Shown: positions 1 through 9,000 of the stretch, piece by piece | Layout of the letters: every line of letters starts with the position of its first letter | How positions within the stretch are numbered: the stretch's first letter is position 1 | NCBI GenBank assembly: GCA_002300355.1 | Contig: NSGV01000001.1 | Location: forward strand, 5,332,001 to 5,396,000 | Direction of reading: 5' to 3' | Origin: Streptomyces sp. TLI_235 | GTDB taxonomy: Bacteria > Actinomycetota > Actinomycetes > Streptomycetales > Streptomycetaceae | DNA length: 64,000 bases | The notes under the pieces: generated by a model | The model's input: the letters and a program-made list of their open reading frames with translations, nothing else | What the model was told of the DNA's origin: nothing | Database searches by the model: none | Position numbers and translations under genes: made by a program

Positions 1-3000
1 CGTCCGCGGCGCAGACGCACGCGGGCGGCGGTGCCGGCTCGAAGGCGGGCAAGGGCCTCGGCGAGCTGCCCCGGTACGAGCCGTTCGCCCGCAAGGCGGC
101 CGGCGGCGCGAGCGCCGGCACGAAGAAGGGCTTCAACGCCGCGACGAGCCGGCGAATAGCCGCCAAGTCGACCGCCGCCACCGACTGGTACGAGAACGCG
201 GACGGCACCGTCAGCCGCAAGGTCTCCGACGGCCCGCTCAACTACCGCGACGCCAAGGGCGTCTGGCAGCCGATCGACACCGGCCTCGCCCAGGGCGGCG
301 GCCGCTGGCGCCAGAAGGCCAACGCGCTCGGCGTCGACTTCGCCGCCCAGTCCGCCGACCGGGCCGTCGCCACGCTCTCCACCGACGCGAACCACAGCGT
401 GTCGTACGGCCTCAAGGGCGCGGCACAGGTGACGGGCACGGCCTCGGGACAGACCGTCAACTACCCGGCCGTCCTGCCCGACACCGACCTCCAGCTGACC
501 TCGGCCGCCACCGGCCTCAAGGAGTCGGTCGTCCTGCACTCGGCCAAGGCCGGCAACACCTGGGACTTCCCGCTCGACCTCAAGGGCCTCACCCCTTCGC
601 TGAACGCCGATGGCGGCGTCGACCTCAAGGACGCCAAGGGCACGGTCACCGCGACCATCCCGGCGCCCTACGCCTTCGACTCCGAGATCGACCCGGTCTC
701 CGGCGAGCGCGCCACCACCCACGCCGTCACCTACCGGCTGGTCACCGACGGGGCCGCGCCCGTGCTGCGGATGACCCTCGACGCCCGCTGGCTGAACGAC
801 CCGGCCCGCGTCTTCCCCGTCATCGTCGACCCCAGCGTCTCGGTCTGGGACAAGATCCGCTCCACCTACGCCGAGTCCAACTTCCCGACCGGCGACCACT
901 CGAACGAGCAGTTCATCAAGGTCGGCTCCTACGACTCCGGCACCCACTCCGCGAACTCCTTCGTCCAGGAGTGGCGCAAGACCTTCGACAGCTCCGGCGT
1001 CTCGCTGATCTCCGCGCACCTGTGGCTCTACGACGTCTGGGCCTCCACCTGCACCCCGGAGACCTTCTACGTCGCCCAGGTCACCCAGGACTGGACGCCC
1101 AGCAGCGTCACCAGCTACCCCGGCCCCAACCACGGCGGCGCGATCGGCAGTCTCACCCCGACCGTCAACAACGCCTGCCACAACACCACCGGCAGCCCCA
1201 CCGGCGGCGACTGGGTGACCGTCTCGCTGGACACCGCGTCGATCCAGAACTGGGCCAACGGCACCACCGCCGACTACGGCCTGGCCGTCTACGCCCCCAC
1301 CACGGACAACCTGCACTGGAAGCAGTTCGCCTCCATCGCCAACCCCGGTGTCGAGCCGTACGTCGTCTACGACTACACCGGCAACCTCGCGCCGCAGGTC
1401 GAGGCGACCTTCCCGCAGAACAACGCCCCCGTCACCACCCTCACCCCCGAGCTGCAGGCCTTCGCCGACGACGACGGCGCCGCCTCCTCCCTGCAGTACC
1501 AGTTCCAGGTCTACGACCCGGCAGGCACCAAGGTCGCCGACTCCGGGCTCGTCGCCAGCGCCGGCTGGACGGTGCCGGCCGGCAAGCTGAAGTGGGGCCA
1601 GACCTACTACTGGGAGGCCCAGGCCTACGACGGCCAGCTGTACTCGGCGGGCTCGCCCTGGTCGGCGTTCACCGCGCAGGTCCCGCAGCCGCTGATCACC
1701 TCCACGCTCTCGCAGAACGGCGACGCCCGCGGCTTCGACCCCGCCATCGGCAACTTCACCAAGGAAGTGACCGACGCCGAGGTCAACACCTCCGGCCCCA
1801 GCCTCGACGTGGTCCGCGACTACAACTCGCGCGACTTCCGTACCGCCGGCGCCTTCGGCTCCGGATGGTCGAGCATCTTCGACGCCAAGGCCACCGAGCA
1901 GCGCGACGCGGCCGGCAACCTGGTCGGCGTCACCGTCACCTACCCGCAGGGCTCCCAGGTCGGCTTCGGCCGCAACTCCGACGGGACCTTCTCCCCGCCG
2001 CAGGGCCGCTTCGCCAGCCTGCGCGCCGTCACCGGCGGCTACACCCTCACCGACAAGAACGCCACGGTCTACACCTTCACCCAGGCACTGACCGGCAGCT
2101 ACGGCATCACCTCCGTCGCGGACGCCGCCGGCCGCGCGGTCACCTTCACCTGGACGGCCGGACACGTCACCACCATGGCGTCCGCGGTCTCCCAGCGCTC
2201 CCTCAACCTGACCTGGTCCACCCCGTCCGGCGCCGGCAGCGCGCACGTCGCCACCGTCGTCACCGACCCGGTCACCCCCGGCACCCCCTCGTCCGCCCTC
2301 ACCTGGACGTACAGCTACAGCGGGGACCAGCTCACCAAGGTCTGCTCGCCGACCGACACCGCCACCTGCAGCCAGTACGGCTACACCAGCGGCTCGCAGT
2401 TCCAGACCCAGGCCCTCGACGCCGGCGCCTCCTCGCTCTGGCAGTTCAACGAGGCGAGCGGCTCCACCGCGCTCAGCAGCGTCGGCCTGAACGAGGGCTC
2501 CGACAACGCGACCTACAGCAACGTCACCCTCGGGCAGGGCGGCCCGCTCGCGGGCAGCACCGCCACCGGCGCCGGATTCAACGGCACCAGCTCCTACGTC
2601 GAGCTGCCCGCCGGCCTCGCCGCAGGCGCGACCCAGCTGTCGATGTCCATGTGGTTCAAGACCACCAGCAGCACGGCCGGCGTGCTGTTCTCCTACTCCA
2701 CGCTGCCGATCAGCGCCGGCTCCAGCCTGGCCCAGTACACCCCGTCGATCTACCTCGACAACCACGGCCGGGTCAACGCCGAGTTCTGGTACTCCGGCCA
2801 GGTCCACCCGATCATCAGCAGTCCCGTCAACGACGGCAACTGGCACCAGGTCGTGCTGTCCGGCGCCGGCTCCACCCAGTCCCTCTACCTCGACGGCGCC
2901 AAGGTCGGCACCAACACCGGCATGATCTCCTACAGCGGCGGCTACACCAGCTCCCTGCAGGGCCACACCTACATCGGCGCCGGCTTCCTCGGCGGCGTCT

Positions 3001-6000
3001 GGCCGGACGAGCCGAACTACTCGACCACGTCCAACACCGGCCGGGCCACCTACTTCAACGGCACCATCGCGCAGGCCGCCTTCTACCCGAAGGGCCTCAC
3101 GGCCGAGCAGGTCGCCTCCGTCTACAACGCCGGCAAGAACCCCGCCCAGCTGCTCACCTCGATGACCCGCCCGTCGGGCAAGCAGTTCGCCCAGGTCGTC
3201 TACGACACCAACGCCGCCCGCGTCTCCCAGGTCACCGACGCGAACGGCGGCCAGTGGCAGATCGGCACCCCGGCCATCGCCGGCTCCAGCCAGGTCTACC
3301 GCTCCTCCGTCCTGGGCGCGGCGCCCGCCGGGTACTGGCGTCTCGGTGACGGCGTCGGCGCGAGCCAGGCCTGGGACGAGGTGAACTACGGCAAGGCCAC
3401 GTACGCCAACGTGACCCTCGGCCAGGGCGGCCCGTTCGCGGACACCCCGGCCGCGAGGTTCAACGGCAGCTCCTCGTACGTCCAGCTGCCGAACACCACC
3501 GTGGTCGGCACCGGGCCGCAGTCCGTCGAGCTGTGGTTCAACCACCCGGCGGGCAACACCTCCGGCGGCGTCCTCTTCGACTACGCGGGCGCCTCGCTGA
3601 CCGGCGGCTCTCCCGCCTCCAACTCCTACGTCCCCGCGCTGTACGTGGGCACCGACGGCAAGCTCCGCGGCCGCTTCTGGGGCTTCGGGTACGTGACGAC
3701 CGGCGGCAACGTCAACGACGGCAAGTGGCACCACGTGGTGCTCTCGGCCTCGAAGACCTCCGAGACGATGTACCTCGACGGCACCGCCGTCGGCACCTCG
3801 ACCGGCACCTTCACCGCCAGCAACTCCCAGTACGTCTACATCGGCGCCGGTGAGGCCGCCGGCTGGCCGTCCGCCCCGACCAACACCCTCGGGTACTTCC
3901 CCGGCTCGATCGCCGAGGCCGCCTTCTACCGCACTCAGCTGAGCGGCAACGACGTCGCCGCGCACTGGCAGGCCGGCCAGAACTCCGGCGGCCTCGCCCC
4001 GGTCGAGACGGTCAACGTCACCGAGCCCGGCGGCCGGACGCTCGTCCACCAGTACGACCCCAACAACGGCTACCGCACCGTCGCCGAGACCGACGGCGAC
4101 GGCAACCGCACCAGCTACGGCTACGACAGCGGCGGCTTCCTCTACACCGTCACCGACCCCAACGGGAACGTCACCACCACCGGCCACGACGTCCGCGGCA
4201 ACACGGTGTCCACCACGAGCTGCCAGAACCAGGCCGCGGGCACCTGCTCCACCCGGTACTACTCCTACTGGCCCGACGCCACCACGGCCGTCCTGACCAC
4301 TGCCGACCCGCGCAACGACGTCCTGCTGACGGTGCGCGACCCGCGCTCCTCCTCGGCGACCGACAACACCTACCTCACCACCTACGGCTACGACGCGGCC
4401 GGCAACCGCACCACCATCACCGGCCCGCCCGTGCCCGGCTTCCCCGGCGGCCGCACCACCACGACCACCTTCAGCGACGGCACCGCCACCTACCCGGCCG
4501 CGGACACCGGCAACGTGCCCGCCGGCCTGGCGGTCAAGGCCACCTCGCCCGGCGGCGCGACCAACACCATCGCCTACCTCCACAACGGCGACGTCGACTC
4601 CACCGTGGACGCCGCCGGCCTGAAGACCACCTACACCTACGACGGCGTCGGCCGACCCCTCAGCAAGAACGTCGTCTCCGACACCTACCCCGCCGGTCTG
4701 AAGACCACCTACACCTACGACGGCCAGGGCCAGGTCACCCAGGAGGCCAGCCCCACCATCACGGACCAGGTCACCGGAGCGACCCACACCCCGCGGACGA
4801 CGACCGTCTTCGACACCGACGGCAACGTCACCTCGCAGACCGTCGCCGACACCACCGGCGGCGACGCACCGCGCACCGAGACGACCGCGTACGACCAGTG
4901 GAACCACGTCCTGAGCCGCACCGACGCCAACGGCAACGCGGGCTACGGCAACGGGGCCACCACCACCTACACCTACGACAGCAACGGCAACCTGGCGCAG
5001 GAGACCGACCCCGCCGGCAACGCCCTCAAGTACACCTACAACAGCGACGGCCAGCTGCTCACCCAGAGCCTGCTCAACTACACCGGCGACCCGCTCAACC
5101 CGTCCGCCGGAACCACCCTCGTCGAGTCCTCGCGGGCCTACGACCCGGCCGGCCGCCTCGCGTCCGTCACCGACTCGATGGGCAACACCACCGCGTACAC
5201 GTACACCGACGACGGCCTGACGGCGACGGTGGTGCGCAGCGACTCCACCGGCAGCAACCGCTTCACCCTGCAGTCCAACGTCTACGACGCGGCCGGCAAC
5301 CTCACCCGGCAGACCACCGGCAACGGCGCCACCGTGACCGACTACCAGGTCGACGCCGCCTCGCGGAACACCGGCACCACGCTCGACCCCGCCGGGGCCG
5401 CCCGCACCACCGCCGTCTCCTACACCCCGGACGACCTGGTCGCGACCACGCACGAGTACGACGCGTCCGGCTACGACCGCACCACCACCTCGGGCTACGA
5501 CAACGCCGGCCGCCTCACCAGCAGCACCCTGCACGGCGACGCCTCCGGCCACCCCAACGGCTGGTGGAAGCTCGACCAGACCTCCGGCACCACCGTCACC
5601 GACAACTCCGGCACCGGCAACACCGCCGCCGCCAGCGGCGTCACCTGGGCCACCGACGGCAACGGCGTGACCAGCGCCAAGTTCACCTCCACCGCCGGGC
5701 AGCAGATCGCCACCAACGGACCGGTCCTCAACACCACCGGCTCCTACACGGTCTCCGCCTGGGTCAACCTCTCCTCGCTGCCCACCGGCAACGCGGCGGT
5801 CGTCGCCCAGTCCGGCACCAAGAACAGCGAGTTCGTGCTCGGCTACCACCCCACCGGCACCGGTACCGCCGTGTGGACGCTGTGGAACGTCAGCACCGAC
5901 GCCGCCGGCCCCGCCTTCATGTACGCCTCGTCCACCGCCGCGCCGGTCGCCAACACCTGGACCCACCTGGTCGGCGTCTACGACCCGTCCGGCGGCAGCA

Positions 6001-9000
6001 TGAAGCTGTACGTCAACGGCGCCCTCGCGGGCAGCACCACCAACTCCGCCCCCTGGCAGGCCGCCGGCCAGCTCACCATCGGCCGCGACCTGTGGCAGGG
6101 CAACCCCACCGACCTGCTACCCGGCCAGGTGTCGAACGTGCAGGTCTACCAGCGCGCGGTGTCCGCCGGCGAGGCGCAGACCCTCTACACCAACGGCCGC
6201 ACCGGCGGCACCGTCGGCTCCAACACCACACAGACCACCACGTACGGCTACGACAAGCGCGGTCTGCTCACCATGCGGATCGACGCCAACGGCGAGCGGA
6301 CCGACTACGACTACGACGAGGCCGGCAACCGCGTCATGGTCTCGCTGCCCACCACCATGGTGGAGAGCACCGGCGGCAACCCCGTCGAGGCCTCGCCGAC
6401 CTCGTTCACCGGATACGACACCTTCGGCGAGGTCACCGAGGAGCTCGACGCCAACGGCAGGCAGACCCGCTACACCTACGACGCCAACGGCGAGCAGACC
6501 TCCACCACGGCGCCCTCCTACACCCCGCCGGGTGCGAGTACGCCGATCACTCCGGTCAGCACCCAGGCCTACGACAACCTCGGCAACGTCACCACCCGCA
6601 CCCGACCGGACGGCAAGTCCACGAGCTACCTCTACGACCAGCTCGGCCAGCTCGCCCAGGAGACAGCCCCCGACGGGTCCAAGACCCGCTACGGCTACGA
6701 CACCAACGGCGACACCCTCTCCGTCACCGACGCGAGCGGCGCCGTCCACCAGGCCACCTACGACTGGCTCGGCCGGCAGGTCACCTCCACCACCCTGGAG
6801 CGGTACCCGACCACCCAGACCATCACCGCCACCTCCTCGTACGCCGCCACCACCGGCAACCCCTTCGGCGCCCACCTGGCGTCGCAGACCAGCGCGGAGG
6901 GCCGCACCACCAGCTACGGCTACAACGGCGCCGGCGAGGTCACCTCGACGACCGACCCGGTCGGCAACATCACCCGCTACACCTACGACTTCACGGGCCA
7001 GCGGCAGAAGACCACCGCGCCGGACGGCACCTGGAGCACCGTCGACCACCGGGCGGACGGCCTGCCCGTCTCCGCCAGGTCCTACGACGCCGCCTCGGTG
7101 CTGCTCGCGCAGAGCTCGCGGACGTACGACGGGGTCGGCAACCTGCTGTCGACCACCGACGCCCGCGGCTCCACCTCGACGTTCACCTACGACACCACCG
7201 GCATGCTGACGAGCGAGAGCCAGCCCGTCACCGCCGGCACCTCGATCACCACCACCTTCGGCTACGACGCCCTCGGCCACCGCACCCGCTTCACCGACGG
7301 CCGCGGAAACGCCTGGAAGTACACCTTCAACAGCTGGGGCATGCCGGAGAGCGTCATCGCCCCCAACACCGCGACCTACACCGCCGCGGCGGACAGCACC
7401 ACCACCTACGTCTACGACCAGCTCGGCCGCACCAGCCAGGTCAACCTCCCCGGCGGGGTCACCCAGACCATGGGGTACGACCTGCTCGGCCGGATGACCT
7501 CGCAGTCCGGCGCGGGCTCGGAGGCGGCCACCGCCACCCGCAACTTCACCTACGACGCAGTCGGCCAGGTCAAGACCGCGGCCACCACCGAGGTCGGCAC
7601 CGTCGGACAGGCCGGCTACCAGGCCGCCACCAGCGAGTCCTTCGGCTACGACGACCGCGGTGACCTCCTCACCGCCACCGGGTCCGCCGGCAGCAGCACC
7701 TTCGCCTACGGCAAGGACGGCCTGATGTCCTCGCGGACGGACGCCGCGGGCACCACCGGCTACACCTACGACAACGCCGGCCGCCTGGCCACCCTCAGCG
7801 ACCCGGCCACCGGCAACACCCTCACCTACTCCTACAACGCGCTCTCCCAGCCGGCGACCGTCAACTACGGCGCCAGCGGCCAGGACCGCACCTTCACCTA
7901 CAACTCCCGCCACCAGCTGACCGGCGACACCCTGAAGAAGGGCGCCACCACCCTCGCCTCCGTGGGCTACGGGTACGACGCCGACGGCAACCTGACCAGC
8001 AAGAACACCACCGGGGTCGCCGGCGCCTCCAACAACACCTACACCTACGACCTCGCCAACCGTCTCACCTCCTGGAACAACGGCACCGCCACCACGGCGT
8101 ACTCCTACGACGCCTCCGGCAACCGCATCCAGGTCGGCTCCAACGTCTACACCTACGACGAGCGCGACCAGCTGACCTCCGACGGCCAGCACACCTACCG
8201 CTACTCGGCCCGCGGCACCATGACCGAGGACCGCACCGGCGGCGCCCCGTCGGTCTACGCCTCCGACGCGTTCAACCAGCAGATCACCACCGGCCAGCAG
8301 AACTACGGGCTCGACGCCTTCGGCCGCGTGATCACCTCCGGCACCCAGGCCACCGGCAACCGCACCCTGCAGTACAGCGGCGCCGAGAACCTGGTCGCCT
8401 CGGACGGGACCAACACCTACACCTGGGACCCGACCGGCTCACTCGTCGGCATCAACACCCCTGGCGGAGCCGCCTCCACCGGCCGCCTCGCCCTGACCGA
8501 CCAGCACGACGACGTCATCGGCGAGTTCGGCGCGGGCTCCACCGCGCTCACCGGCTCGCGCAGCTACGACCCGCTCGGCAACACGACCGCCGCCACCGGC
8601 TTCGTCGGCCAGCTCGGATTCCAGTCCGGCTGGACCGAGGCCGCCAGCGGCAAGGTCAACATGGGCTCGCGCTGGTACAACCCGGGCAACGGCCAGTTCC
8701 TCAACAAGGACACCGTCGCCCTGGACCCGGCGCCGACCTCGGTCTCCGCCAACCCCTTCGCCTACGTCAACGACAACCCGCTCGCCGGCACCGACCCCGA
8801 CGGCCACTGCTCCTGGTACGACGTGGTCTGCGGCGCCAAGAAGGCCGTCTCCACGGTCTCCAACGCCGTCTCGTCGGCCTGGAACACCGCCAGCTCCTAC
8901 GTCAGCTCGGCCTACGAGTGGGCCGAGGACCGGATGTCGCGGGCGTACCACTACGTCGCCCAGCAGGTCACGGCCGTCGTCCAGACCGTCAAGCGGGCCG

